From positions 2,108,001-2,172,000 of the forward strand of contig OY282352.1 of the NCBI GenBank assembly GCA_958295495.1: a stretch of DNA of 64,000 nt. The letters run 5' to 3'. Source of the DNA: an uncultured Latescibacterota bacterium. GTDB lineage: Bacteria; Latescibacterota; UBA2968; UBA8231. The notes beneath the pieces are model-generated. The model was not told the origin of the DNA. It saw only the letters and a program-made list of their open reading frames with translations, and did not search any database. A program made the position numbers and the translations under genes. Positions 52,323 to 62,098 of the stretch are shown here, one piece after another (positions within the stretch are counted from its first letter, which is position 1; each line of letters opens with the position of its first letter).

Positions 52323-53936
52323 ATGCAACGCAGCCTAGCGGACCAACTTAACGCGCTAGAGAAAACTATGGCAGAGCAAACGGCCGCGCCCAACTACGGC
52401 ATCCTATACAACTGGGACGGTGCGCCCCACGGCTACAGCGAGTACCCCCAATCGCTGGCCCAGTTCCTCGACAAGGTGTACGCGCCGTTGGCCGATACGC
52501 AGGTGGGGGCTTTGTGCTGGTGCGTGGGCGTCCACGAAGTGCCTTGGCCGTCGCAGCAATTGGATGTGGTAGGAGCATCGACCGAGCGGCGCTACGATTC
52601 AGTGCAGACTATGCGCCACACCGAAAACATCCGCGCCTTTTTCGAGCGGGGGGACGATCTGTACGGGGTGCTGGTGCAGCGCGGGCGCGAACTGGGCATG
52701 GCAGTGCTGCCGTCGCTGCGCATGAACGACAACCACTTCTGGGACTTGCGCCCGGGGGATCTGGGCGGCTTGCAACGGGCCGAGCTAACGCCGCTGCGGC
52801 AACAGCACCCCGAATGGCTTTTGGGCGAGGAACAGGCCCCGGGCTGGGCCTCAACTTCGTGGAATATGGCCATTCCCCAAGTGCGGGCGTACATCTTGCA
52901 GCGCGTCGTCGAAGCCTGCCGCTTGGCCAATTGGGACGGCGTCGAATTGGATTGGCAGCGGCACGCCTTTCACCTGCCAGCCGACGATGCGTACCGCTTG
53001 CGCTACGTTTTGACCGATCTCATGCGGGCCGTGCGAGCGCAGACCGATCAGATCGCCGAGGAGCGGGGGCGGCCCTTTCACGTGGCCGTGCGGGTGGCCA
53101 CGACCTTTGAAGCCTGCCGCCGCATTGGCTACGATGTGGAGACTTGGGTGCGGGATGGCTTGTGCGATATGGTTATCAGCGGCGGCAATTCCGGGACCGA
53201 CCAAGGGGCCGAGGTCGAGCGTTTTGTCGAGTTGTGCCGGCCCCATGGCGCGCGTTTCTACGCTGGCTTTGACTCGGACGGGCGGCAACAGGCGCGGCGG
53301 CCGCGGCCCCACGGGGCGTGGCGGGTGGATTGGTTCCGCGGCTTGGCCCAAGACCAGCTAATGCGCGGGGCGGATGGCGTGTATGTCTTCAACTGGCACG
53401 GCCACGCCCAGACGCACCGACCGTTGCTTACTACTATGGGGTCGGCAAAAACGCTGGCCGGCTTGGACAAAGTGTACACCGCCCTGCACCGCAGCATTGG
53501 CCCCAAGACCGGGAACCGAGTGGATGCCGAGCGCGACGACCGCCTGTACGGCGAAGTTCCGGTAGTGCTGTATCCCACCCTAACGGACAGTGGGCCGATT
53601 TTCCACGTCCGCGTCGCCGACGAGGTCGAGACCGAGGGGCCGTTGGCTGCCGCCGAGTTGCAGATCGAAATGGCCCATTGGTCGCCCGCCGATCGGATCG
53701 AAGCGATGTTGGACGGGGTCGCGTTGGGGACGCCGATGGTGCGCGATGCTGCGGCTGAAGATGCGGCCGATCCGAGCGATGTGTCGGAAAACGCTTGGCT
53801 TTGCTGGTGCTTGACCGCGGCACAGGTGGGGCGCGGCGTCCACCAAGTTCGGCTGCGGCTGCTAGAGCGGGATGCGCGACTGCGGGTGCCTCTGCAGGTC
53901 GAACACGTGGAAATCTATTTGCAGTACCGCCGGTAG
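52323..53936 (+). CDS. Hypothetical TIM-barrel glycosidase-like protein
   Basis: The 537-residue protein has a TIM-barrel look: NYGILYNWDGAPHGYSEYP, LGMAVLPSLRMNDNHFWD, NWDGVELDWQRHAFHLP (candidate acid pair) and GVYVFNWHGHAQTHRP, with a C-terminal beta domain. The pattern resembles DUF4015/GH10-like putative glycosidases. A start at 52368 (MAEQTAAPNYG) is possible as no ribosome site supports 52323. It is divergent from the lactonase gene, so both may share a promoter in the 52-bp gap. Confidence 0.6.
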   Translation: MQRSLADQLNALEKTMAEQTAAPNYGILYNWDGAPHGYSEYPQSLAQFLDKVYAPLADTQVGALCWCVGVHEVPWPSQQLDVVGASTERRYDSVQTMRHTENIRAFFERGDDLYGVLVQRGRELGMAVLPSLRMNDNHFWDLRPGDLGGLQRAELTPLRQQHPEWLLGEEQAPGWASTSWNMAIPQVRAYILQRVVEACRLANWDGVELDWQRHAFHLPADDAYRLRYVLTDLMRAVRAQTDQIAEERGRPFHVAVRVATTFEACRRIGYDVETWVRDGLCDMVISGGNSGTDQGAEVERFVELCRPHGARFYAGFDSDGRQQARRPRPHGAWRVDWFRGLAQDQLMRGADGVYVFNWHGHAQTHRPLLTTMGSAKTLAGLDKVYTALHRSIGPKTGNRVDAERDDRLYGEVPVVLYPTLTDSGPIFHVRVADEVETEGPLAAAELQIEMAHWSPADRIEAMLDGVALGTPMVRDAAAEDAADPSDVSENAWLCWCLTAAQVGRGVHQVRLRLLERDARLRVPLQVEHVEIYLQYRR

Positions 53937-53996
53937 AATTTTTCGTTCATTGACGGTCAGTTCCCTTTGCTCAATCCCATTGGAGTGGACCACTCA

Positions 53997-56348
53997 ATGC
54001 TGGGAATAGCTATATCCGCCGTTCTGGTTGTGGGCCTAGTGCTGCCGACGTACGCCCAAATCGAAAAGAGCGACCTCTACATCGGCCTATTGCTCGATTT
54101 TGAGGCCGAGACAACCAGTGCAGAGCGTGAGCTAGCCCCTCTGCAAGAGGAAATCCACAAGGTGCTAGGGGTCAATAAGTCGGTCCATTTCCTCCCTGAG
54201 CATTTGCGTTTCTCCCCCGACCACGAAGACTATCTGTCCCTAGCCAACGACCCAATGGTCGATCTGATCATTGCCGCCGGGCCGGCCAGTACTGCGATGC
54301 TGGCTGCCCAAGGCAACCTGCCCAAACCAACGATCGCCGTGGGGGTGCTAGACGTGGAGTTACAGCAGATGCCCCTCGTCGAGCCCGGCGTCTCCGGGGT
54401 GCGCAATTTTACTTACGTTCTCAGTACCCACCCAATCCACAAGGACTTGGCGGCACTCTACCGCATCCATCCCTTTTCGCATCTGGCCGTCATCACCAGT
54501 GAAAACTTGAAAGGTACGCTGGATTTTGAGGGCTTCTTTGACCGCCTCGCAGCGCCTTACGGGAGCCAAGTAGAGGTGGTTTTTTGGGATGCGGAAGCGT
54601 CCCTCCCGGTGCTGAGCGACGCGGTCGATGCGGTCTATCTGGCGCTGGTCTTCGAGCGTTCACCCGCAGAGGTCGCCCTGCTGGCTGAGGCCCTTGCCGA
54701 GCGCAAGCTGCCTTCCTTTGCCATGAGCCGGCCTTATGTAGATGTGGGGATGATGGCCTGCATCGGCGACGAGAACGGCCGAGACCAGATTTTACGCAAC
54801 CTAGCCCTAATCGTCGAAGGGGTTGTGCTGGGAGAGGAGCTGGCGTCGATACCCGTGCGGCGCAATCTCGACGAGCAATGGGTACTAAATGCTACAACGG
54901 TCCGACGGATCGGTCTCGACCTCTCTTTTGCAACGCTGTTTTCTGCTCGCTTCCTCAAAGCCGACGAACCCGTTACCGATCGACGCTTGAGCTTACGAGA
55001 GATCATCGCCGAGGGCTTGCAGAACAACCTCGACCTCCGCATCGAAAGGCACAACGTCGATTTGGCCGACCAAGATGTGCGCCGAGCCAAGTCGTCCCTC
55101 TTGCCCACCGTAGAGGCCGCGGCAACTCTATTGCAGGTTGACTCGGAGGTCGCCGAGCGCGCCTTGGGCCAGCAGCCCGAGCGCACCGGCGCGGGTACGG
55201 GGACCGTGCAGCAGGTACTGTTTTCCGAGCAGGTCTTCGCCAACATCAAAATCCAACAGTACCTCGCCGAGGCCGCCCGCCACCAAGCCGACCTCGTGGC
55301 GCTAGACGTAGTGCTGAATCTAGCGACGGCCTATTTCGATATCCTGCTGGCCAAGACTGGAGTGCGCATCGAGGAGGAGAATCTCGAGGCCTCGCGCCGC
55401 AACTTGAAGATCGCCCGTACCCGCAATGCCGTTGGCTATGCTGGCGTCGCCGACGTATTCCGCTGGGAGAGCGAGGTGGCCCGGGCTACCCAAGCCTCGA
55501 TTGAGGCCTTCAACAACCTCTACCTAGCCAAAGTGCAACTCAACCGATTGCTCCACCAAGCGGATATCGGTGAGGAGTTCGAGGTGGAGGATGCCCGGCT
55601 TTCCGACGATCTCTTTGGTCGTTTCGACCCGACCCGCATTGGCCTCCTGATTGATCGCACCAGCACTGTAGAGATCCTGACCGACTTTTTCGTTGAAGAG
55701 GCTCTCAAAAACATGCCTTCGCTCAAACAGCTAGCGGCCAATATGAAAGCAGCCAACCGCCAGCAGGAGATGAACCGCCGGCGGTACTACCTGCCTACAG
55801 TGGCTTTGCGGGGGCAGGCTGACTACACATTCTGGCGCGCCGGCAAGGGGATGCCGCCGGCCTCCTCTGCACCCCTCGACGCCACTTGGAACTTGGCGCT
55901 CAACTTCTCCTACCCTCTCTTTCAGGGCAATCAGCGCAAGATCGCCATCGATCAGACCGCGATCCAGCAGCAGCAACTCCGTCTCCAGGAGGAGAATTTG
56001 CGCCATATACTCTCCCAAGCCGTGCAGATTCGGATGACCAACTTGGTGTCTAGGCGCACCAACATACACTTTGCCGAGGTCGCAGCGACAAGCGCTCAAA
56101 AGAACTTTGAACTAGTGCAGGATGCCTACCAAAAAGGCCAACTCGAAATCACCCAACTGGTGGATGCCCAACGAGCCGCCCTTTCCGCCCGCCAAGCCGA
56201 GGCCGGGGCCGTTTATGAATACTTGGTCAGCTATCTGCAGTTGGAAAACAGCATCGGGGCCTACACCATGTTCATGACTTCAGAGGAGCAGAAAGCCTTT
56301 GTCGGGCGTTTGACGGCCTTCTTCTCTAAAAGAAAAAATGCACCGTGA
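53997..56348 (+). CDS. Substrate-binding protein fused to TolC-type outer-membrane channel
   Basis: The ATG at 53997 follows TTGGAGTGG, so the upstream TTG is not used; the product is 783 residues. After a signal peptide (LVVGLVLPTYAQ), residues 25-340 resemble an ABC sugar/peptide-binding type-1 fold (LIIAAGPASTAMLAAQ, FAMSRPYVDVGMMACIGDENG). Residues 345-783 are a TolC family channel (LSLREIIAEGLQNNLDLRIERH, SYPLFQGNQRKIAID, LEITQLVDAQRAALSARQ). It overlaps the MFP by GTGA and opens the efflux operon. Confidence 0.83.
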   Translation: MLGIAISAVLVVGLVLPTYAQIEKSDLYIGLLLDFEAETTSAERELAPLQEEIHKVLGVNKSVHFLPEHLRFSPDHEDYLSLANDPMVDLIIAAGPASTAMLAAQGNLPKPTIAVGVLDVELQQMPLVEPGVSGVRNFTYVLSTHPIHKDLAALYRIHPFSHLAVITSENLKGTLDFEGFFDRLAAPYGSQVEVVFWDAEASLPVLSDAVDAVYLALVFERSPAEVALLAEALAERKLPSFAMSRPYVDVGMMACIGDENGRDQILRNLALIVEGVVLGEELASIPVRRNLDEQWVLNATTVRRIGLDLSFATLFSARFLKADEPVTDRRLSLREIIAEGLQNNLDLRIERHNVDLADQDVRRAKSSLLPTVEAAATLLQVDSEVAERALGQQPERTGAGTGTVQQVLFSEQVFANIKIQQYLAEAARHQADLVALDVVLNLATAYFDILLAKTGVRIEEENLEASRRNLKIARTRNAVGYAGVADVFRWESEVARATQASIEAFNNLYLAKVQLNRLLHQADIGEEFEVEDARLSDDLFGRFDPTRIGLLIDRTSTVEILTDFFVEEALKNMPSLKQLAANMKAANRQQEMNRRRYYLPTVALRGQADYTFWRAGKGMPPASSAPLDATWNLALNFSYPLFQGNQRKIAIDQTAIQQQQLRLQEENLRHILSQAVQIRMTNLVSRRTNIHFAEVAATSAQKNFELVQDAYQKGQLEITQLVDAQRAALSARQAEAGAVYEYLVSYLQLENSIGAYTMFMTSEEQKAFVGRLTAFFSKRKNAP

Positions 56349-57445
56349 AGCGAGGTATCATGCCAAAACGGAATTTCGTCATGGCCCATCTGATAGCGAT
56401 GGGCGTAGGGGTTGGCTGCGGCTCCGAACCGCAGGTCGCCGAACCCATTCGCCCGGTAAAATACGCCGCAGTCCGTCCTGCCAGCACCGTCCAGAGCCAG
56501 CGTTTTGCCGGTACCGCCAAAGCTGGCATCGAAGCTAAACTCAGCTTTAGAACAGGTGGACTCATCGAATCGATCGGCGTAAAGGTGGGCGATCGAGTCA
56601 AAGCAGGTCAGCGCATTGCCACGCTCGACAACCGCGATGCAGTCCTTGCGCATCAACGAGCCAAGGCAGCGCTAGAAAACGCCCGAGTGCAAAAGGCCAA
56701 TGCCCAGTCTAGGCTCATTCGCGTGCGGCAGCTCTACCAAGCCAACAATGTCTCCCTCGCCGAATACGAACAGGCTAAAAACGGCTTTGCCTCGGCCACG
56801 TCTAGTTACGAATCGGCCCACAAGAGTTTGGATTTGCAGGAGCGCCAACTAGGATACAATGAGATATACGCCCCTGTGGCCGGCATAGTCACCGCGATCC
56901 ACAACGAGGTCAACGAAGTGATCCAAGCCGGTGCGCCCTTGGTGGAGTTGAGCGCGGGTGAGGACATCGAAATGGGGGTAGGGGTGCCCGAGGGCTATAT
57001 CGCCCAAATCCAGACCGGAGAACCGGTGCGCGTGCGTTTTTCAGCCCTGCGCGGACTAGATTTTGCGGCTCGGGTGCGCGAAATATCCTACGCACTCGAC
57101 GCTTCCAGCACGTATCCGGTCATAGTGCGACTCGACGCCCCCGCTCCCGCCATCCGGCCCGGGATGGCCGGCGAAGTGGAATTTCGCTTTGGCACCGCTG
57201 GGCCATCGGACCCGCTCGTAGTGCCCGTCAAAGCAGTAGGGGAAGACGCCAAAGGCCAATATGTCTTTGTCATAGACGGGGTCGCCAAGGGCATAGGCAC
57301 CGTCCACCGCCGGCCGATCCGCATCGGCAAACTGCTGGCAGACGGTTTTGTTGTGGAAGAAGGGCTCGCCGAGCGGGAGTTGGTCGCGACAGCGGGACTC
57401 AGCTCGCTCTTAAATGGGATGAAGGTGCGACTTTTGGAAGAGTGA
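56345..57445 (+). CDS. RND efflux periplasmic adaptor (MFP)
   Basis: The 366-residue membrane fusion protein has a lipoprotein-like N-terminus (MGVGVGCGSE), a biotinyl-lipoyl-like barrel split around a hairpin (TGGLIESIGVKVGDRVKAG and IYAPVAGIVTAIHNEV), a coiled hairpin (NAQSRLIRVRQLYQANN) and a beta-barrel domain. It overlaps the TolC fusion and is 31 bp from the RND pump, so the three form one tripartite exporter. Confidence 0.92.
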   Translation: MKRGIMPKRNFVMAHLIAMGVGVGCGSEPQVAEPIRPVKYAAVRPASTVQSQRFAGTAKAGIEAKLSFRTGGLIESIGVKVGDRVKAGQRIATLDNRDAVLAHQRAKAALENARVQKANAQSRLIRVRQLYQANNVSLAEYEQAKNGFASATSSYESAHKSLDLQERQLGYNEIYAPVAGIVTAIHNEVNEVIQAGAPLVELSAGEDIEMGVGVPEGYIAQIQTGEPVRVRFSALRGLDFAARVREISYALDASSTYPVIVRLDAPAPAIRPGMAGEVEFRFGTAGPSDPLVVPVKAVGEDAKGQYVFVIDGVAKGIGTVHRRPIRIGKLLADGFVVEEGLAERELVATAGLSSLLNGMKVRLLEE

Positions 57446-57476
57446 GACGCGCCCGGCCCTGAGCAGAAACTATACT

Positions 57477-60400
57477 ATGAACCTCACCCAAATCGTCTTA
57501 GAAAACAACCGCGTCACCATCGTGGTCTTGCTCGTCGTTGTGCTGCTGGGCTTGGCCGGCTATCAGACGATGCCGCGCGACAGTATGCCCCCGTACACCA
57601 TCCGCGTCGCCTCGGTGGTGGCTAGCTTCCCCGGTGCTGGTCCCGAGCGAGTCGAAGCCCTGATCACCAGCAAGATCGAAGAAGTCGCGCAAGAATTGCC
57701 CGAACTGAAAACCGTCACCAGTGAGTCGCGGACTGGGCTGTCGATAGTTTCGGTAGAACTCAAACAGGAAGTACCGCCGGACGAACTCCAGACTGTATGG
57801 GACCGATTGCGCCGCAAAATTGAGGCCATCCGCTCGGACTTGCCCGAAGGCATCTATGGCCCCGAGGTCAAGGACGATGGGATCGGAGTGGTGTACGGCA
57901 TTGTGATCGGCCTGACAGGAGATGGTTTCACCTTTGCCGAACTTGAGACTTACGCCCAAGACCTGCGCGACGACCTGATCAAGCTACCCGACGCTGCCGC
58001 GATAAAAATAAGTGGCATCCAAGAGGAGCGGATCTACCTGCAATTCAACGACGCCCGGCTGGCCGAACTGGGCCTTTCGGCCCAAAAGATCAAGAACAGC
58101 ATCGCCAGTACCAATATCGTTTTTTCCGGCGGTGAGGTCAGCCTAGAGGATGAACGCCTAGTGCTCGAACCGACCGGCAGTTACGCCGATCTGGAAGATC
58201 TGGGGAGGACGTTGATCGCGGTGGGCAAGGGCGGAAGCGTGTCCCTCGGCGATATAACCCGCATCGTGCGAGCCTATGAAACACCTCAACAGCGCCTAGT
58301 TAAAATCAACGGTCAGCCGGGGCTGTCGCTCTCGGTGGCACTCAGCGAAGGGGCCAATATCATCAAGTTGGGTAAGGAGATCGACCAACTAGTAGCCCTC
58401 CATCAAGCGCGGTTGCCTTTGGGGATAACCTTCAACAGAGTGGCCTCCCAAGATTTTGAGGTAGAGAAATCGGTCGCCAACTTCACCAACAATCTCTTGC
58501 AAAGCGTCGCCATTGTGCTGTTGTCCATGCTGCTTTTTTTGGGGCTGCGCACCGGTCTAGTGGTGGCTAGCCTCATTCCCATGACCATTGTCGCGACCCT
58601 TTTCATCATGGGTGTGCTCGATATCGGTCTCAACCAGGTGTCGCTGGCAGCGCTGATCATGGCACTGGGCATGTTGGTGGATAATGCCATCGTGGTGTCC
58701 GAAGCGATTGTGGTCAAGATGGAAAAGGGCACCGACGCCCAAGGAGCTGCCATCGAATCGGCTCGGGAACTGGCCGTACCGCTCCTAGTCTCTTCGCTGA
58801 CCACTTCAGCTGCCTTCTTGTCCTTCTTTCTAGCCGAGTCCATCATGGGCGAGATCGTGGGGCCGCTTTTCAGTGTGATTTCCATAGCCTTGCTCTCTTC
58901 TTGGTTGCTCTCCCTGACCATGGTCACTTTGTTGGCGGTGTTTTTCATCCGGGTGAAACGGCAGGCATCTCAGGCTGGGCAAAGCACCGTTATTGACCGC
59001 CTCAACGGCCAATACAAAGGGTTGCTCCTCAAGGCCCTTGAGCGTCCCTATTCATTCACGGCGATCATCGCTGGTTTGTTTGTTTTGTCGCTTTTTGGCT
59101 TTGGTTTTTTGCCGTTCATCTTTTTTCCCGACAGCGAACGCAACCTGTTGACAGTAGATCTGAACTTGCCCTTGGGCACCAAGATCGAGACTACTACCGC
59201 TCGGGTAGAACGGCTCGAATCGCACATTGCAGATAGCCTCTTGGCGAGCACGCAACGGCGGCGCGGAGTAACGGACTGGGCGACCTTTGTCGGCGAGGGA
59301 CCGCCCTCCTACGACCTAGGTTATCAGCCGGGTGAAGCCAATTCGGGTTATGCCCATCTGCTGCTCAATACCAGTTCGGGCGACGATAACCAGTGGGTAA
59401 TTGACCGCCTGGAGGCCTTTTGCTTCCGCTCCTTTCCAGACGCCGAGATACGGGTTTCAAAGTTGGCGGGCGGCGGCGGCGGCGGTGCGGATGTGGCCGT
59501 GCGGATAACAGGGCCGGATCTCAACGAACTGTTTGGCCTCGCCGAGCGCATCAAGCAAAAACTCAACCAACTCTCCAGTACGCAAAATATCGGCGACGAT
59601 TGGGGGCCTAAAATCAAAAAAGTCGCCGTTGACATCGACCAGTCCAAGACCCAGAATGCCGGCCTAACCAACCAAGATATCGCCCTTTCGTTGCAGGTCG
59701 GGCTCGCGGGGTTCAATGCGGGTGCTTTCCGCGAGGGCGATCAGAGTATCCCCATTGTCCTGCGCAACGAAAGCAGTCAGAACGTCGATGTGCGCCAACT
59801 GGAGAGCATCAACATCTACGCCCAAGGATCGGGCAAAAACGTGCCCCTAGGACAAGTGGCGCAGATTGTGCCCCAGTGGCAATTCGCCAAGATCAAACGG
59901 CGCGATCTGTACCGTACTTTGACCGTGACCTGCGATGCCAAAAGTGGTTTTACGGCGCAGGATATCACCGACGCGGTCATCCCCTACCTCGAAGAAGACA
60001 GCAAATCTTGGAAGCAGGGCTATCGCTACGAGCTAGGCGGCGAGTCGGAGCAGAGCGGCGAGGCCATAGGCGCGGTCATCGCCAAGCTGCCTCTGTCCGG
60101 CTTTATCATTTTGGCGCTGTTGATTGTTCAGTTCAACTCCTTCCGCAAGACCTTTATCGTGCTGAGCACCATTCCTCTCGGCCTGATCGGGGTCATCGCC
60201 GGATTGCTTATCTTCCGCTCGTCTTTTGGTTTTTTCGCCTTTCTCGGATTGATCTCGCTGGCCGGTATCGTTATCAACAATGCTATCGTGCTCTTAGATC
60301 GCATACAAATCGAACTGAATCAACCCAGAAAGAAACCCATAGAAGCGATTGTCGCCGCCGCTCAGCAGCGTTTTCGCCCTATCTTGCTGACCACCTGCAC

Positions 60401-60554
60401 GACGACGCTGGGGCTTATTCCCCTCTATTTGGGCGGCGGGCTGATGTGGGAGCCGATGGCGGTGGCCATCATGGTGGGTTTGCTTTTCGCCACCGTGATC
60501 ACCTTGCTGTTCGTCCCAGTGCTCTACAAAATTCTCTTTGCGGTCAAAAACTGA
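57477..60554 (+). CDS. RND efflux pump inner-membrane permease (AcrB-like)
   Basis: The 1025-residue protein has the RND layout: two groups of membrane helices and two large periplasmic loops. It shows the internal pseudo-repeat, PGAGPERVEALITSKIE, the middle helices (ALIMALGMLVDNAIVVSEA, with the proton-relay DN pair) and the second half GLISLAGIVINNAIVLLDRI. A glycine string (GGGGGGAD) in the second periplasmic loop is unusual. Substrates are unknown. It ends the three-gene operon. Confidence 0.93.
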   Translation: MNLTQIVLENNRVTIVVLLVVVLLGLAGYQTMPRDSMPPYTIRVASVVASFPGAGPERVEALITSKIEEVAQELPELKTVTSESRTGLSIVSVELKQEVPPDELQTVWDRLRRKIEAIRSDLPEGIYGPEVKDDGIGVVYGIVIGLTGDGFTFAELETYAQDLRDDLIKLPDAAAIKISGIQEERIYLQFNDARLAELGLSAQKIKNSIASTNIVFSGGEVSLEDERLVLEPTGSYADLEDLGRTLIAVGKGGSVSLGDITRIVRAYETPQQRLVKINGQPGLSLSVALSEGANIIKLGKEIDQLVALHQARLPLGITFNRVASQDFEVEKSVANFTNNLLQSVAIVLLSMLLFLGLRTGLVVASLIPMTIVATLFIMGVLDIGLNQVSLAALIMALGMLVDNAIVVSEAIVVKMEKGTDAQGAAIESARELAVPLLVSSLTTSAAFLSFFLAESIMGEIVGPLFSVISIALLSSWLLSLTMVTLLAVFFIRVKRQASQAGQSTVIDRLNGQYKGLLLKALERPYSFTAIIAGLFVLSLFGFGFLPFIFFPDSERNLLTVDLNLPLGTKIETTTARVERLESHIADSLLASTQRRRGVTDWATFVGEGPPSYDLGYQPGEANSGYAHLLLNTSSGDDNQWVIDRLEAFCFRSFPDAEIRVSKLAGGGGGGADVAVRITGPDLNELFGLAERIKQKLNQLSSTQNIGDDWGPKIKKVAVDIDQSKTQNAGLTNQDIALSLQVGLAGFNAGAFREGDQSIPIVLRNESSQNVDVRQLESINIYAQGSGKNVPLGQVAQIVPQWQFAKIKRRDLYRTLTVTCDAKSGFTAQDITDAVIPYLEEDSKSWKQGYRYELGGESEQSGEAIGAVIAKLPLSGFIILALLIVQFNSFRKTFIVLSTIPLGLIGVIAGLLIFRSSFGFFAFLGLISLAGIVINNAIVLLDRIQIELNQPRKKPIEAIVAAAQQRFRPILLTTCTTTLGLIPLYLGGGLMWEPMAVAIMVGLLFATVITLLFVPVLYKILFAVKN

Positions 60555-60567
60555 CCTAGGGTTTTTA

Positions 60568-60589
60568 ACGCGCCTCCTTTGAGGTGCGT
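60568..60589 (+). terminator. Hairpin after the RND operon
   Basis: ACGCGCCTC (60568-60576) and GAGGTGCGT (60581-60589) form a 9-bp stem with one G-T pair and a CTTT loop, 14 bp after the RND stop. No T-run follows. The rest of 60555-60672 shows no gene. Confidence 0.5.
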
Positions 60590-60672
60590 GGTGCCCTGCC
60601 GCTGCAAATGCAACTCTACTGCGATCGCGGATGCGCCACCGGCCGCAGACGACCAAACAATAAGGAGGCGTC

Positions 60673-61914
60673 GTGAAAATCACTGACATAGAAGTACACG
60701 AAATCAGCCTAGAGTACCAAGACTGGATCGCCTATCCGGTCAGCCACTACCAAGGCGTGAACCGGCGCACGGTGTACGTGGCCCACACCGATACCGGTCT
60801 GATCGGCCTAGGCGAGAGCGGCCGCACCGAGCCGCAGGAGGTAATTGACCAGTACCTAGGCAGCAACCCCTTCGAGTGGATGGGCGACGAAGTCTCCCTC
60901 GGGCTGGGCACGGCCATGTACGATTTAATGGGCCAAGCCGCGGGCGTGCCGGTGTACAAGCTCTTCGGCCAGAAATACCGCTCGTGGGTGCCGGTGGGCA
61001 GTTGGACCGTGTCGAGCGCCCCCAGCCAGATGGCCGAGGCCGTGGAGCGCTACGCCGCCCAAGGGTACACTTGGCTCAAGTTCCACCTGTCGCCCTTTGA
61101 AAATGTCTTCGACCAGACCGAGGCCATGCAGGCCGTGGCCCCGCCCGGGTTCAAGATCCACTACGATTTCACTGGCGGCGGCACCAATGACTACATGCCG
61201 GATCTGCTGGCGAGGTTGGCCCAATATCCCATTGCCGGCTGCTTTGAAGATTCGCTCGATGCCGGCGACACCTTGGCGTCGATTGACTTGCGCCGGCGCA
61301 TTCCCCTGCCCATCGTGCGCCATCAAGCGCCGCTGAACGCCACGTACGAGGTGCTAATGGGGGCGGGGGATGTGTACATGCGCGGTCATCAGAAAATTGG
61401 CGAGGCCATCCGCGCCGCCGGGCTGTTCGCCGCTGGCAATATACCGTTCATGCTGCAAAACGTGGGCGGCACGATCACCCGGGCCATGGTTTGCCAGATG
61501 ATGGCGGCCTTTCCCTCGGCCACCTTTCACTTTATCGACAGCAGCGAAATTCTCAAGGACGAGGTGGTGCGCGAGCGTCTAGAGCCGGTTAATGGACTTA
61601 TTCGAGTGCCGGAAAAGCCGGGCTTGGGTCTGACTCTGGACCGCGACGAGTTGGAACGGCTAAAGAACCGGGAATTGCCACCGATCAAGCCGTGGATCGT
61701 CAAATCGCAACTCGCCAATGGAGCGCGGATGTACCATAGATACGATCCCCTGACGACGCGCCATTTCCTGGTCCGGCCCGACTGGACCCGAGGCGGGATG
61801 CCCCATAGCTACGCCGCGCCCATTGCGACCGAGTACTGGGACGACGACGGCTCGCCCGAATTCGCTCAAATGATGGCGCGGTTGTTGGACGAGGGGACCG
61901 TGTTGGAAGGCTGA
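60673..61914 (+). CDS. Mandelate racemase / muconate lactonizing enzyme family protein
   Basis: The 413-residue protein starts at GTG with AAGGAGG. The enolase-superfamily layout is intact: N-terminal capping domain (to about 115) and TIM barrel. Metal ligands are D165 (KIHYDFTGG) and E192 (GCFEDSL); the third position is H217 (IVRHQAP), not the usual acid. The KxK acid-base position reads K136-F-H138. It probably catalyses proton abstraction on a sugar acid but with altered residues, so its reaction is uncertain. Confidence 0.8.
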   Translation: MKITDIEVHEISLEYQDWIAYPVSHYQGVNRRTVYVAHTDTGLIGLGESGRTEPQEVIDQYLGSNPFEWMGDEVSLGLGTAMYDLMGQAAGVPVYKLFGQKYRSWVPVGSWTVSSAPSQMAEAVERYAAQGYTWLKFHLSPFENVFDQTEAMQAVAPPGFKIHYDFTGGGTNDYMPDLLARLAQYPIAGCFEDSLDAGDTLASIDLRRRIPLPIVRHQAPLNATYEVLMGAGDVYMRGHQKIGEAIRAAGLFAAGNIPFMLQNVGGTITRAMVCQMMAAFPSATFHFIDSSEILKDEVVRERLEPVNGLIRVPEKPGLGLTLDRDELERLKNRELPPIKPWIVKSQLANGARMYHRYDPLTTRHFLVRPDWTRGGMPHSYAAPIATEYWDDDGSPEFAQMMARLLDEGTVLEG

Positions 61915-61980
61915 AAGAACCTCTCTAGCCACTACGTTTTGGGGGCGCTGGCTGTGGAGGTGGTTTCGTGCGGAGACAAA

Positions 61981-62021
61981 GGGACGGGCTTTCTAACGGC
62001 CCTTCGCTGCAAGCCCGCCCC
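61981..62021. repeat. Imperfect inverted repeat in the gap before the AAA gene
   Basis: GGGACGGGCTT (61981-61991) and AAGCCCGCCCC (62011-62021) pair at 10 of 11 positions with a 19-nt loop. It lies in the 184-bp gap after the enolase-superfamily gene and may act as terminator or repeat. Nothing else is visible in 61915-62098. Confidence 0.35.
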
Positions 62022-62098
62022 CATTCAGTACGCCTTGTACTAGCAGAGGACGACCAGCTATCGCTCCTACGCATCTAAAGAAAAAGGAGACTTCCGTC

